From: Metallyticus violacea
Lineage: Eukaryota > Arthropoda > Insecta > Mantodea > Metallyticidae
Length of the DNA stretch: 64,000 bases
Assembly (NCBI GenBank): GCA_030762175.1
Contig: CM060846.1
Coordinates: 238,078,512 to 238,142,511, forward strand
Direction: 5' to 3'
The translations under genes were made by a program, and so were the position numbers. The notes under the pieces are model-generated. The model ran no database searches, had not been told where the DNA came from, and was given only the letters and a program-made list of their open reading frames with translations. Each line of letters opens with the position of its first letter. The stretch's first letter is position 1. Shown in pieces: positions 50,350-61,429 of the stretch.

Positions 50350-50635
50350 TAGTTTATTTACGGGCGCTCTTTAACATCTCAGGTCATCAGTGTTCCAATC
50401 AATTCAGAGCGTGAAACAGCCGAAAAATTTTGCTCTGAGGTTTCTTTTTTAAGGCTTGAGGTTATTTTACATGCCGTAAATGTAGGACATGGGACTCGCG
50501 GCTTTACTTCCCTTCCGAAGGAAGCCATACATAGGATTTTTATCCCCGAAAAAATACATCGATCCTGGCCGGAATTGAACCCGAGAACTAAGGTGTAGGA
50601 GGTAAGTATGGTTACCACTACACCACCAGGACCGA
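50350..50635 (-). repeat. SINE family A copy
   Basis: Full-length minus-strand copy from tttagtttatttacgg to caccaccaggaccgac, with B-box-like ggaattgaacccg near 50,570. It lies about 100 bp left of the TIR element at 50,730. Confidence 0.85.
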
Positions 50636-50729
50636 CGCATACTTGGTATAAAGGAGCGTTGCAGTAGGGGAAGATCCGTAGTATGTGCACAACGGGGAAG
50701 AATGCTAAACTATGTAATATATATAATAA

Positions 50730-52066
50730 CACTGGGCAACAATGAAAATGTTTCGGGCTTAAAAATAGTGAATTTACATGTATTTCCATCTGCTGAATTC
50801 AAAAATCACCATAAAAATGATAGATTAGCTCTTGTTTTGAAGATAAAGTGACATTTCATTTTTAGAGTGAAGATTTTAAATTTGGGGGTATTTTTTTTTG
50901 GGGGGGGGAAGTTGGCACATCTGTCAAATAACAAAACACAAATGCTCTTCAGCTGTTTGTAAGTCATAAACATAGATACTGTTGCTGTGACTGTGAATTA
51001 CATGTAGTTTCTACTCAAATTAATACAAAATTTCTGGTTCGCGAGTGCTTTTTTAGTGTAAAATTTGTAAAAATGCCACGAAAATGTGTAAATATGGTGA
51101 ATAACTTTTGTTATATTTGTGGTGAAATAACATTTTCCTCACAGAAACGCAATCTGACGCCTCTTGTAAAGACTGCCAAGCCTCCTGTGGACCCAAAAGA
51201 CGTTCTTCTTCCACCCCTGCATATCAAGCTGGGTTTGATGAAAAACTTTGTCAAAGGTATGAACCGAGAAGGGCGGGCCTTTAAGTACATCAGAGAGAAA
51301 TTTTCGAAATTAAGTGATGCAAAAGTTAAGGAAGGCATTTTTGTCGAACCACAAATAAGAGAACTTGTAAAGGATCCTGCATTTGACCAAGTTTTGGAGG
51401 GGAAAGAAAAGGAAGCTTGGGAAGCCTTCAAGGGTGTTGTTCATGGATTTTAGGCAACAAAAGAGATGACAACTACAAGCATTTGGTGACAGTGCTCCTG
51501 CAAAAATACCGTAACCTTGGATGCAACATGTCCCTTAAGATCCATTTTCTCCATTCCCACCTAGACTTTTTCCCTCCTAGTTGTGGAGCTGTTAGTGATG
51601 AACATGGGGAGAGATTCCATCAGGACATTTCTGTTATGGAACAAAGATATCAGGGCCGTTGGAATGAAGTAATGCTTGCGGATTACTGTTGGTCTTTGTA
51701 TAGGGATTCTGCGGAACTCCATCACAAGAGGCAAGCTAAAAGACGACGAAGTCAATAGGCCACCACATGATTCTCTTCAGACACGACTATCTGCTAAGTA
51801 TTTTTCCAGCAATTTAGAACTCTTAGCATGTAATTACCAGTTAAAAAAATCAAATGCACTTTCATTGTTGTTAGCATGTATTGAATTAAAATGTATCTTT
51901 TTCTCTCAATCCGTTAATATGTAATACTTCCACCTTGTGTATATCATAGAAACTAGAGCTAATAAAACATTTTCATTGTCATATTTGTTTTTCTCAACCC
52001 GAAATTAGTAGGAATTGCCTCATGAAGTGCTCGAAACATCCAAAAAATATTTTTTGTTGCCCAGTG
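50730..52066. mobile_element. TIR element with CACTGGGCAACAA ends carrying a captured or resident gene
   Basis: The left end cactgggcaacaa at 50,730 matches the complement of ttgttgcccagtg ending at 52,066. Inside both ends a second short match, atgtttcgRgc, appears in inverted orientation. TAA flanks both sides (50,727-50,729 and 52,067-52,069), a 3-bp duplication. CACTG ends with a 3-bp duplication fit the EnSpm/CACTA side of the CMC transposons, but no transposase is present. The body holds the broken gene at 51,073-51,758 and an AATAAA at 51,961. Confidence 0.75.
51073..51758 (+). pseudogene. Arthropod repeat-family protein gene with one frameshift
   Basis: The ATG at 51,073 opens a 126-codon frame beginning MPRKCVNMVNNFCYICGE, a single zinc-knuckle-like Cys pair, and continuing through LPPLHIKLGLMKNFVKGM and PQIRELVKDPAFDQVL. 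It stops at 51,453. A second frame, which continues the same protein with LGNKRDDNYKHLVTVLL, LKIHFLHSHLDFFP and DEHGERFHQDISVM, ends at 51,758 with a basic tail KRRRSQ. The break fits loss of one T in the run at 51,448-51,451. I recognise this as a protein family found in many copies in arthropod genomes, usually with a longer Cys-rich N-terminal half; here residues after about 35 jump to the core, suggesting an internal deletion. The function is unknown to me. Confidence 0.7.
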
Positions 52067-52197
52067 TAATCATTCTCATAGGATTTATAGTTTCTTGTGT
52101 AGTAATGTGTGTGATTTTACTTTGTTTGTATGATAATAGAGACTGTAAAGCTAACTGCACAGCAGTCTGTACAATCGTACCGTGTTTGTTGTTTTAG
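52015..52197 (+). other. Short ORF with a hydrophobic segment, probably chance
   Basis: Sixty codons with a run of Val, Ile, Leu and Cys. It straddles the right terminal repeat of the element at 50,730-52,066, so it is unlikely to be a real gene. Confidence 0.15.
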
Positions 52198-52429
52198 GTG
52201 CGTTTAAGTTCGCTTTATTCTTTATTTATATACATTTAGTGTGATAATTTTCTTTACATATTTAGCGTATTTTATTTTTTCACTTGTGTAAATATACGCA
52301 TTATATGGGAAAATAACTATATATTCGTTATTTCTAGTTTTGAGTACACAGTGCAAAATGGAAGGTGAGAACCTAACCTTACTAATTCTTACCTTGATGG
52401 TAATGATATAGTTAATGACAGTTATTTTG

Positions 52430-55400
52430 AGGCAATGGGGGTAAGTTTAGAGCCTTTATTTAACATTACCCAACATCGTAAACGAACGGTGAATAACTTT
52501 TACTCTGGATTCTCAGAGACTGATATAACTGTTCGTTCTATGTCTGAAAATGCAAATCCGGAAATGTGGTTTCACAAATGTTTCAGGTGTTTTTTGTACT
52601 TTTTAAAAGAAAATTTGTTGAACAAGGAGCCCTGATATTTAGGGCTATCCATTACTGATTCTAAACACCCCTCTAAGCTTTTCAACACAAGCGTTTGCAG
52701 ATTCGAACAAATTAATCCAGAGGCTATATTAAAATCTATGGAAAAAGTAGTGCAGGGCAGCTGGTAATTTTTGAATGGGGGCGATCTGAAAATGAATTGT
52801 GTGTGGACGAAACAGGTTCAGAATTCATGTTTCAAGTACTGCAATGCATGTCGCAAAAATAAAGGAATCATTGAAATAAAAAATGAGAAAAATCTTTGTT
52901 TACCTATAGTCTTTGCAGTATATAAAGCTAAAGCTGATGGGAATATTAATTATAAATCAATTATGCATTTCAAATATATTCAGAAGAGGAGGGCATTACC
53001 GTTCGATGTTGTAGGCAAATGCAATGGCAAATTTACATTGCAGAGTGTTAAAAAGTTTGACCCTGTGCTATCACGTTATCGTTCATTCCGACCATTCTGG
53101 GAAAAACGTGCTATATAAATAAAAAAACTTGTAGTAAAGTACCTAGACTTCATATTACTGACGGTCGCTTTAACGATTTTGTAGACTTGCAAAGGGCTTT
53201 CAAATGCAAGTAATATTGCTGCCAGTGTAAGTATCCCTCATTAGATAAGAGAAAAGTGAATCACAGCTATTTAAAGTGAATAAAGTGTCACTTAGAGTGC
53301 AATTCAAGTAATGCTTCCTTTGTAAATTGTAGTGCATGTCATGGGGACTTTAAGGGAGATAAATGTTACAAAAATAATTTATTAAAGGGAGATTATTAGC
53401 CCAAAATCTATCTGTGTGTAACGATGAAAAGGTGTGTACCTTGTACAAAAAATTGCAAATAGTAGGCAAAGAAACCCCCCATAAATGCAATGAAAAATTT
53501 TGCAGTATATGTCAAATCCACGTGGATGAAAATCGCTGGTGTTACATTCCCGTACAATTCAAAAATCATTACAAAGAAATGTATTATAGATTTAGAGTGC
53601 TCCCAAAACTGCCCATATTAGGGGAAATATTGAGGCACTTGAACATGTCCCGAATTTATGCGTACTGTGAAGAGCTTGATGGTATGCATGAACGTAACGC
53701 ACAATATGAACTGATGTTCGCAATATGGTGTAAAAGAATAGGTATTTATAAACGATCTTATTAAGGAGATATTGAACCACATCGGCCAAAATGAATGAAT
53801 ATTGTTTAACGCCCGTTTTTGGTACAGAGGCACCACAGCCAATGGAAACTGATGATATATGAGATGAAATGATATATTGGGAAAGGATTTATTTTTAAGG
53901 AAGAAATTGTTCCAGGCCTAAGTTTAAGGTACCTCCCCGGCATTTGCCATTTATAAGGATTGAGGAAAACCTGGAAAAACCTCAGTCAGGAAGGACTGTC
54001 CTAGCGGGATTCAAACCCCATATCTCCTGCTCACAAGTCCGCGCCTTAACGACCACGGCCACCCTTGGCGGTTACCACATTAGCCAGTCTAGGTTCGATT
54101 CATTGTCCACAATCTTAAATCCTACGACGGTCAGTTCCTTCTGAAATACATAGTGTGCAGCCTAAAGTGGACACCCAATTAATTTTAACAGGGCTCGCAT
54201 ATATAGGATGAAGAACGAAAAAAAAAAAAATGACATTTTTGGACCCATTAAGCTTCATACTATGGCTCTGTCCAGTTTTCCCAAAAAGCATTCAATCTTA
54301 CGGAATGTAAGGAGTATTTACCTTACTTATTTAATAAAAAGGAAAAAGAAAAAATTCTGGGTTCCATCTCTATCAAAAGTACCCGGAAGGCATTTCCGTA
54401 GATTGGCACAAGGCATTTGTGGAATGGCAGGCAGAAAATAGTCTTCCGGATACGTATTTAATATGAAGAAAGAAATGGTGTCTAATGCAAAATGAGCTTA
54501 TTCCTGTTGTACAGAGGGGTTTCAAAATTTCAAAAAGAATCCGTGGACGAAAATTAGATGGATCAATTTAGGGAATGCATTACAATTGCCCACGCATGTA
54601 TGAATGTCTACAGAAAGAGGTTTATGCCAAAATGATCACCATAATCCCAGTAGTGTGTACCATTTGGCAGATAAGCTATCTGCATAAAGCTGGCGTGAGT
54701 GGAGCAGCAGGAAAGGGTAACTCATTCAGCACGCCTTTATATGAAAAGAGGTGAAAATATTGAGACACAAAGTAGACGGATACAGAGACGTGGCAATGGA
54801 AATTTTGTATTTTTTTCCGCGTATGCACTTATCACATGCACGTTTTGCTTTCCCAACCGCCACTCCGTTGTATACTGCACGGTAAATGCGACATTTACCT
54901 CTAGATACGAGGACACCGAAAGAATATTAAAAATGATGAAGGATATCGGTTATGATGTGCTGGAAATATAGGAATGCGAGTTTAACGACATGATAAAGTC
55001 AGGCGCTCTGCTGGCGCAATTTATAAAGTCGTTTTATGAATCGCCACAAGAACCCCTGAGTCCTATGGATGCACTTTTCGGAGGTCGAATCAACTGCACA
55101 AAGGTGTACATGGAAGCGTCTTGGGATGAAAAATATTTTATTACGAATTGCGCAGTCTGTTTCCACTTGTAAACAAAATCAAACCTTTTCCTGTTGGACA
55201 TCTCAAAATACATCTGCCTACATTTAAAAATTTAAACCACATACAGAGTGGACTCATAATTGTAAAATATTCCCTTATCATCCGGTATTGCGTGTATGCA
55301 TTGATGGAAAATTAATATTTCCACTATGCATGGCGTGCGCAGAAATCAGTTATTAATAGAAATGGAATCACAGTGACGAAGAAAGGTCCTTACTGGGAAC

Positions 55401-56460
55401 TTGGGTTGTGGACGAAGTTAAGGTTGCTCTAGAGGAAGGATATCAAATTCTCAAAACATACGAGATATGGGAGTACGAAACAGTGCGAAATGAATGGAAG
55501 CAAAAGTGAATTTTTCAGGACAACGTAAATAATTCCTGAAAATTAAGAAGGAGGCTTATGGCCATCTCTTTAATTGTGACACGTGCGAAAAAGACAAATA
55601 AGTATTTTTTTAAAGAGAAGGCGTGTCGTTGAATCTGAATATCTTCTATTCTAATCCGGGAAAATGTTAAACTTTTTGTGGGTTAAATATGATCAGCGTG
55701 ATAATCTTCCCACCTGCGACCTCGTGAGCGAACGTGAGTATTTGTTGCAACTTCTCAACGATGCAGATATTGAAGTGCAGACTTATCTATCTGCCACTGA
55801 CTAAATTACGATGTACAATGAGCGCAGCCCTAATCAAAATTATACAACAAATGTTTACATGGCGGCCTATACCACCACCCATGCTCTCTTAGAGCTGTAC
55901 TTCTATCTTAAAGGATAGAGCCACGGGTGTGCTACTTTGACAAAGAATCCATTATAACCACCTACAAAACTGAAGAGTAGTTAAACAAAACAGTATATTT
56001 CCTAGGAGATATGACTGATGAACTGGAGAAGTATGGTAAAGATGCCTACATTTGGCGATTTGTATCCACCAGGCCCAAAAGTTATAAGTTTGGTGCAAAT
56101 TTTGGAAAAAAAATTTATGTCAAATTAGAGAATTACTCAAAATTCCGGAAATCAGAATTAAGTCAATGATGATGTAATTAGAGATATCGTTTTAAATTAT
56201 GTAAAGAAATCGGCAATTATCGCCAACCAACAAATTACAAGAAGACGCCTATGGACAGTGGTAGCCGCACTTTCCACCAAAACATTTGGTGGTGGTGGTA
56301 AATAGCCGAGTGCTGGATCCCGGAAACGGAGAAACGTTTCCCTACGGCTAATAAAAGGCACAAAATTGACGATGTGTGACATAATGGCAAAAAGAATGGC
56401 AACAAAACAAAGTACGAAGCGGAAAAGGAAATTTATTCTATATCCTTTAGAAAAAAGATG
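52430..56460 (+). pseudogene. Polinton DNA polymerase B pseudogene
   Basis: Fragments in several frames follow the order of Polinton protein-primed polymerase. The N-terminal region (52,771-53,118) includes KNLCLPIVFAVYKAKADG. A Cys-rich zinc-binding region (about 53,200-53,530) has repeated CXXC pairs, such as CSACHGDF and HKCNEKFCSICQ. The exonuclease region, split by the SINE at 53,789-54,073, resumes with QSRFDSL and MALSSFPKKHS (54,208-54,441). A palm segment lies at 54,990-55,172 with MDALFGGRIN. Near 55,940 the catalytic motif that is normally DTDS reads DKES in the frame where it is recognisable. The C-terminal part (56,000-56,460) has YIWRFVSTRPKSYKFGANFG. More than ten breaks make it non-functional. 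Confidence 0.85.
53789..54073 (-). repeat. SINE family B copy inserted in the Polinton polymerase
   Basis: Minus-strand SINE with its tRNA-like head at the right end (agtccgcgccttaacgacc near 54,040). A 13-bp target duplication with two mismatches flanks it (53,776-53,788 and 54,074-54,086, ACCACATCGGCCA against ACCACATTAGCCA). It interrupts the exonuclease part of the polymerase, so the Polinton was already here when the SINE arrived. Confidence 0.88.
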
Positions 56461-56599
56461 GTTAATTACGAATTCTCATTCTGAAGAGTGCTCTCGATAA
56501 GAGAAATATGCTTCAAACAAAAATTTAAACACGACGAGATTCCGTTACGCCAGCAAAGTATAGGGTTCAGTTTAAGAGAGTAAATGTTGGTAATGTAGT

Positions 56600-57260
56600 A
56601 GAAATCGCGGATTTCTCTTTATGGTTTCGTGTTTCCGGATAAAAACTCCTCAAATGTACTTTTTCCAGTACGATACAGATGGCGGGACCTCCCGTTGTGG
56701 ATAATCTATCTTTGTTAAACGCGTGATTACTAATGCCAACCGAAAGTTTAATAAACCCATAAACAGAGTTTCATGGTGTCATTCTCTCGAATATCTACCT
56801 AGATTTAGTTAAAAATTCAATCATTGCACGTTTAACGTAATGACGCACGAAGGCATTCCTTCTCTACGGAGCATTAAAGAGGGTGATCTCGTGGTCATGA
56901 TGATGTGATGTATGAGAGTGACAGCACTGATGTGTACAAGTTTTTAAAAGTATTCGTACCACAGAAATTTTGGTGCCGCATACATAATGCATAACATATT
57001 CCCTTAAGGAAAAATGCTTTGTACCATTTCTCTAAATGCCAATTACATCGCAGTATTCAATAAAAAGCAGAGACAAAATACAGATCAATAGACTGTTTCA
57101 GCAAGGGGAGACCCGAAACTCGAAAATTTTATTAGTATCATTTCTATCGAAACCGCGCGGATATTTGGTTCCAGACTGCACGCAGTACACCCCGGACAGA
57201 TACAGGTATAGAACCGGACTCCTACCCGGTGAGGAACCGTTTTGGTTTGTTCCGCTATGA
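56600..57260 (+). pseudogene. Polinton packaging-type ATPase pseudogene
   Basis: Near 56,660-56,730 a degraded P-loop region is visible (QMAGPPVV), in which the usual GKS/T is lost. Then come FVKRVITNANRKFNKPINR, an HEGIPSLRSIKEGDLVVM segment where the Walker B acidic residues are damaged, and HHRNFG-like text around 56,970. The last open piece (57,036-57,260) contains SKPRGYLVPDCTQ and YRYRTGLLPGEEPFW, the typical C-terminal end of the Polinton ATPase. It follows the polymerase by about 150 bp, as in other Polintons. Several stops and frameshifts are present. Confidence 0.75.
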
Positions 57261-57269
57261 ATAGCCTCT

Positions 57270-57620
57270 TACTCCCCACTACGAAGGTCATTACAGTTTC
57301 GATGATGGAGGCAAATATACGAAGAATAACCTCCATTCTGGTGGCAAAACAATGTGATAATTAGGTCATTTTAAGCAAAGCTAAACCTGCCGTTCTCAAA
57401 AAGATTCTAAAACAAGCCAGTCCCTAATTAATCAAGGTTATCTAGGAATGCTTGTACAAATTTGTAAAGGCAGTATTTGAATATCGTCCACGCGTATTAA
57501 ACGTTTAAATAGGCACGTGGAGGAAATTAGTTGACAAAAAGATGTCTTTGAAGAAGAGAAACATTTTATGCAAAAGGGTGGATTTTCACCTACCTTTCTT
57601 CTCCCGATACTCAGTTCTAT
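57270..57620 (+). pseudogene. Remnant of a small basic Polinton ORF
   Basis: Broken frames end with MQKGGFSPTFLLPILSS near 57,569-57,618. This resembles the small Polinton protein with a basic helix followed by a GGF-hydrophobic tail. The upstream part is too damaged to delimit. Confidence 0.45.
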
Positions 57621-57649
57621 AGCCTAGCGCAAAGGACGCAAAGCAATTA

Positions 57650-57976
57650 ATGCTTGTACAATCTCAGCTAGAGAGCGAAAAGAGTTTGCACGTTATAGAT
57701 AAGGACATAACATCCATATCCAACGATATTGCTCAGTTGCAGCGTTCTAAATTTTCTCCGGAACAAAAGCGGAACTTTCTGAAGCATACATTGCCCAATT
57801 ATTACGATTTAGTGTCAAAATTCAGAGCTCCGTACGAAAGTGAAGAAGAAAAAGAGGAAGAAGAAGAGGAAGAGGAAGACACGCAGTTCCCTATCGAAAA
57901 ATTTGAAACAAAAAAAAAAAGTAAAAGGGTCATTCCTCCAATGACGAAGGTTGAAGACTGCGGAAAAAAAGGTTAA
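57650..57976 (+). CDS. Small acidic-tailed Polinton ORF of unknown function
   Basis: This 108-codon frame is the only Polinton gene piece that is open end to end. It starts MLVQSQLESEKS, continues with ITSISNDIAQLQRSKFSPEQK and NFLKHTLPNYYDLVSKF, then has a long Glu/Lys-rich tail and ends KKVED-like before KKG. The frame upstream of the ATG stays open for a few codons (AKDAKQL), so the true start may be earlier. A similar short protein with a conserved helix and a variable charged tail sits before the integrase in other insect Polintons, as I recall; its role is not known to me. It is probably not expressed, given the state of its neighbours. Confidence 0.5.
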   Translation: MLVQSQLESEKSLHVIDKDITSISNDIAQLQRSKFSPEQKRNFLKHTLPNYYDLVSKFRAPYESEEEKEEEEEEEEDTQFPIEKFETKKKSKRVIPPMTKVEDCGKKG

Positions 57977-58059
57977 ATGGGCCCGAAACACTGCGCGTCT
58001 CACCAAGAGGCACGGTCTTAGACCATAATCTGGAAAAACAGCATAATGGAAGAGGGTTT

Positions 58060-58880
58060 AGAGTAGGAAAGTTGTACTAATAATGGTTTAGATGACATTT
58101 ACAATCAAATACACCATTACGCTGGTTTAGGCACTATCGAAAAACTTAGCAAAATAACCGGAATTTTCAAGGATAGAATAGAGTCCTTTCTTTGGGAAAA
58201 AAGACTTCCCATCAGAAAGTATCACGTGGGGAATATCGACGACCTTTGTGGGGCAGACCTAAACGTCACGAATAGCATTAAGCAGCAGGAATCCTACGCT
58301 TAGATTCTAACCGTAATAGATTTTTCCTCCCCAAATTCACGTGGACAGTACCTCTTACAGCTAAATTTGGCAAAACATTGTCGAGTCCTTCTACGTCATA
58401 TTTCCCAAACACAAGAGAATCCCCAAAACTTTACAAACAAACAAGGACATCGAGTTTACCAACAAAACTTTTCAAACGTTTTTAAAACACCGCGGCGTTA
58501 CGCACTACATGACTAATAATAACGCGAAAGCCAGCGTGGTAGAGTAATTCAATCGCACTTTCAAAATCAAAATGTGGCCATACTTTACGCACCAAAATAT
58601 CTACACATGCGTTGGCGTGTTGATAAAAATGGCACCCATCGATGTGAACGAATCAAACATTTTTCAGATGTATCAAAATCTGTACGGCAATAAAAATGTA
58701 CACTTCAAACAAAAATTTCGCGTTTAAAGGTAAAGATGAAATTCGTTTAGGGTTAAGGTTTAAGATTTGGACGGACGAAATATTCGAGATTTAGAGCGTA
58801 GTGCAAGCAACTCCCGTGATCTATAAAATAAAAGACTCGACTTGCGAATGAAAAAGGGAATAGTTTACTCTCAACAGTTC
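58060..58880 (+). pseudogene. Polinton integrase pseudogene
   Basis: Frames follow the retroviral-type integrase layout. An H-x-x-x-H-like start (IHHYAGLGTIEKLSKITG near 58,110) is followed by a linker with RKYHVGNIDDLCGADLN carrying the first catalytic Asp, then ILTVIDFSS near 58,306. The second Asp region is KDIEFTNKTFQTF near 58,445, and AKASVVE near 58,525 contains the catalytic Glu, followed at once by a stop. A C-terminal chromo-like part includes KMAPIDVNESN and DEIFEI. Several breaks make it inactive. The integrase lying between the ATPase and the capsid genes is usual for insect Polintons. Confidence 0.8.
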
Positions 58881-59029
58881 CAAATGTCTAACATACCCTG
58901 AACCTATAAGGCGAATGAAATAATCGCTACTAGGACAGGGGCGCCAGTAAATAATTGCTCGTCAAGTGGAAATGGTATCCGGACACACTTAATTCCTGGA
59001 TGACTCAAATCAGGCATTGCCTCGATATG

Positions 59030-59910
59030 ATCAAGCAAAAACCGTTTTCCATCACGCTTACGAGCAACGCGTCCATGGAACGCTTTACCAATAACACCAC
59101 CTCCCGCTTTTGCAACTCATAGCCGGAAAGGGTGGTGTTATGAGGCGAGTGGGAGTTGGCTCTCACCAAGATTCGATACCCCATCAGGTTCTACAACTTC
59201 AACACCGCCTGTACTATCGGCGGGGAATATACCTCGTATATGAAATACGTATCATGTTTGTTAAATAAATAATTCAGTTTCCATGTAAAAAACGAAGTAA
59301 AGACGGACCCTGCCCGCTTCATTGACACCATCAAGAATGCTTTCGACAAGCACCTGAACTTAAACAAAGTGTTCTCCTTAAAAATAACAATATTGTCGAG
59401 AATCGCAAAGCAATATATTTGCCGATACCGGAACCGGTTAACGCGCTACCCATGTCGTTCCGTCATGTGAGAGCAAGCGAAGAAATGTTCTCAAATCCAA
59501 ACCAACTCCCAAACCGACGGGGCCGAGTATGCCTTTCCCCGTCGCTTTGAACGTACAGATTGCGCGGCCAAGATTGACGAGTGCAGCTGCGTGCTGATCA
59601 AGCACGTCCTTTCAATGTGCCTGTCCAAGTTTCTTGGTTTTCTGGCGAATGTCGAAATTGTGCAAAGTCCATCGCCCACCTAACGGTTGGATCCGTACAT
59701 GGGATTTCCTTACGTGTTATGGTTTACTGCAATTTGATCGTTCCACAAATGGTTGGCGATACCTTTACTCAGTGGTGGACAACGTCGTCTTGGAAAACGA
59801 TTCGATGAAGAGACTCACGGTAGATAAGTCCTTCTTTCTTCTCAATTGGTTTCCTCACTTCAGCAAGATTTCAACACCGTCAGCATAGATTTAAGGGACA
59901 ATTTTGGTGA
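59030..59910 (+). pseudogene. Conserved Polinton structural-type protein, broken
   Basis: Begins near 59,040 with ITLTSNASMERF and NTTSRFCN, the start of a protein often seen next to the capsid genes in insect Polintons (T-L-P-S-N-A-S, then a LEGEWEV-like strand). Later frames give KTDPARFIDTIKNAF near 59,300, VMVYCNLIVPQMVGDT near 59,720-59,765 and FNTVSIDLRDNFGDLLPF near 59,860-59,920. Stops and frameshifts separate these pieces. It may be a minor capsid component. The name is uncertain. Confidence 0.6.
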
Positions 59911-59984
59911 TCTCCTGCCATTTGCAGACGCATTTTTTTCTGGCTTTAGTACCCTCTTTCAGAATGGCAATATGATCAACATCA

Positions 59985-60350
59985 ATGGATTTATCTATTG
60001 CTACTACTTAAATCACACCCGTAGCGGTTTTGACGATTTTGTTAATTGCAGAGGAGGCCACTACCAAAAGGGAGCGGGCTTTTGAGCACTCTCGACGGAC
60101 CCTTTCGAACTTTGTTTCTCATCCAAAGTGCAGGGCAAAATAGTTAGGCAAAGAAGTCATACGTTTGGGCGCAAACCCCGAATTTGTCACCGACTTCCTC
60201 TAGCCTAAGTAAGCTTTTCGACATCGACTAAAGGAGGCGGGAGTAAATCTCAAACGAAATGCGGGCAACAAAATAGTTACCAAGCTGGATTCGGGGCTCA
60301 TCAGAATAAAAATCACTGGCAAAAAGAAAAGGGCGCAGTCTAAAGCCAAA
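59985..60350 (+). pseudogene. Remnant of a small glycine-rich Polinton protein
   Basis: Contains RGGHYQKGAGF near 60,050-60,084, where other Polintons have a G-x-G-x-G start of a small protein compared with adenoviral pVI, and a Lys-rich end near 60,300-60,350. Frames are broken and the call is tentative. Confidence 0.4.
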
Positions 60351-60379
60351 CGAGTGAAACACATGACCAAAAACGATGT

Positions 60380-61397
60380 ATTTTCACAATGTATACCGTG
60401 TACTCCGAATTGGACACATTCCGTAAGCAATTGGTTCAAACCAACAAAAAGGATCGTTCATCTCAATCCGCAAAACACTCAAACCACAAACTCGTCCTTA
60501 CATTTCATTACTCTGCAAATAGCGAACTTTGCCTAGACCTGTCTTACATGTTTCTCAAAACATTCCTTACAAATCGTCAAGGTTGACGGCAGTGATCTCG
60601 CAGATGCGAACGAAGTCACCTTACTGAACAACTCTCTAAATGCCCCATTCTGTCAGGTCAGTGTGTCTCGCAATAGCGTCATTTCCATGCCTCAATCGGG
60701 CTACCCCTTCAAAACTCATCTCGAGACATTACTGAACTATTCAATGGATGTCATGAGCAGTAGTTTTATTCGTCGCTATGTAGCACGAGCCCCCTGGGTA
60801 GCTTTGACGAATTTGCTTCCAATGCTGGAAAGCAGTGACGAAATACCTACACTAAAAAGGCAATTGAACAGCTCATGCATTTCTTTCTGAGCAGACTTTT
60901 CAATAAAAATCTGCTCCTGCTTAATGACGTTAACATCACCTCAAGCTCACACCTTTCGTCCCACAATTTCATCTATTCAAGGGACACAACAAGACCATCT
61001 CCGCTAAACTTCATCTCAATGAGGTGAAACTCAGTCCCAAACTTGCGTACCAGATGATTCTCACAAAAAGCAAAGCTAAATATCGCTTCAAAGGCGTGGG
61101 CTTTAAAACCTCAAGCATAACCAAGGGAAACACGGGGGCTGAATTTAACGACTTTCTCGAGGGGGGGGGGAAAGTCCCGAAGAATCATCATACCATGGCG
61201 TCCGGTAAAGCTTACAGGGGTGACATTTCCCAAAATCCCTATAATTTTAAACACTTTAATCTTCGCTCACTTTAATTACTTGTCAATAATCGACATTTCA
61301 CCTCCAAAGCGCTACAACCAAATTTGAACGATGGCCACATCTTAGATTGCTTTCAAACGCTTCAGGACGGTCTGGGCATACATTTGAAAAATAAGTG
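60380..61397 (+). pseudogene. Polinton major capsid protein pseudogene
   Basis: Three open pieces fall in order. From 60,389, MYTVYSELDTFRKQLVQTN with SANSELCLDLS matches the N-terminal beta region. From 60,663, MSRNSVISMPQSGYPFKTHL and ETLLNYSMDVMSSS matches the double-jelly-roll middle. From 61,024, NTGAEFNDFLEGGGKVPKN and ISQNPYNFKHFNL matches the C-terminal part. Frameshifts near 60,590, 60,890 and 61,276 and an inflated G-run at 61,161-61,170 break it. Family: the Polinton/adintovirus-type major capsid. The piece order and spacing are clear, so confidence in the assignment is good. Confidence 0.78.
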
Positions 61398-61429
61398 AAC
61401 CGTCAATAAGTCTCGCTTATGCCAACGGA

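Noticed and set aside
50379..50789. Minus-strand ORF of 136 codons
   Set aside because: It spans a family A SINE and the start of the TIR element, so it is not a gene.
51111..51431. Minus-strand ORF of 106 codons
   Set aside because: Antisense shadow of the transposon gene at 51,073-51,758.
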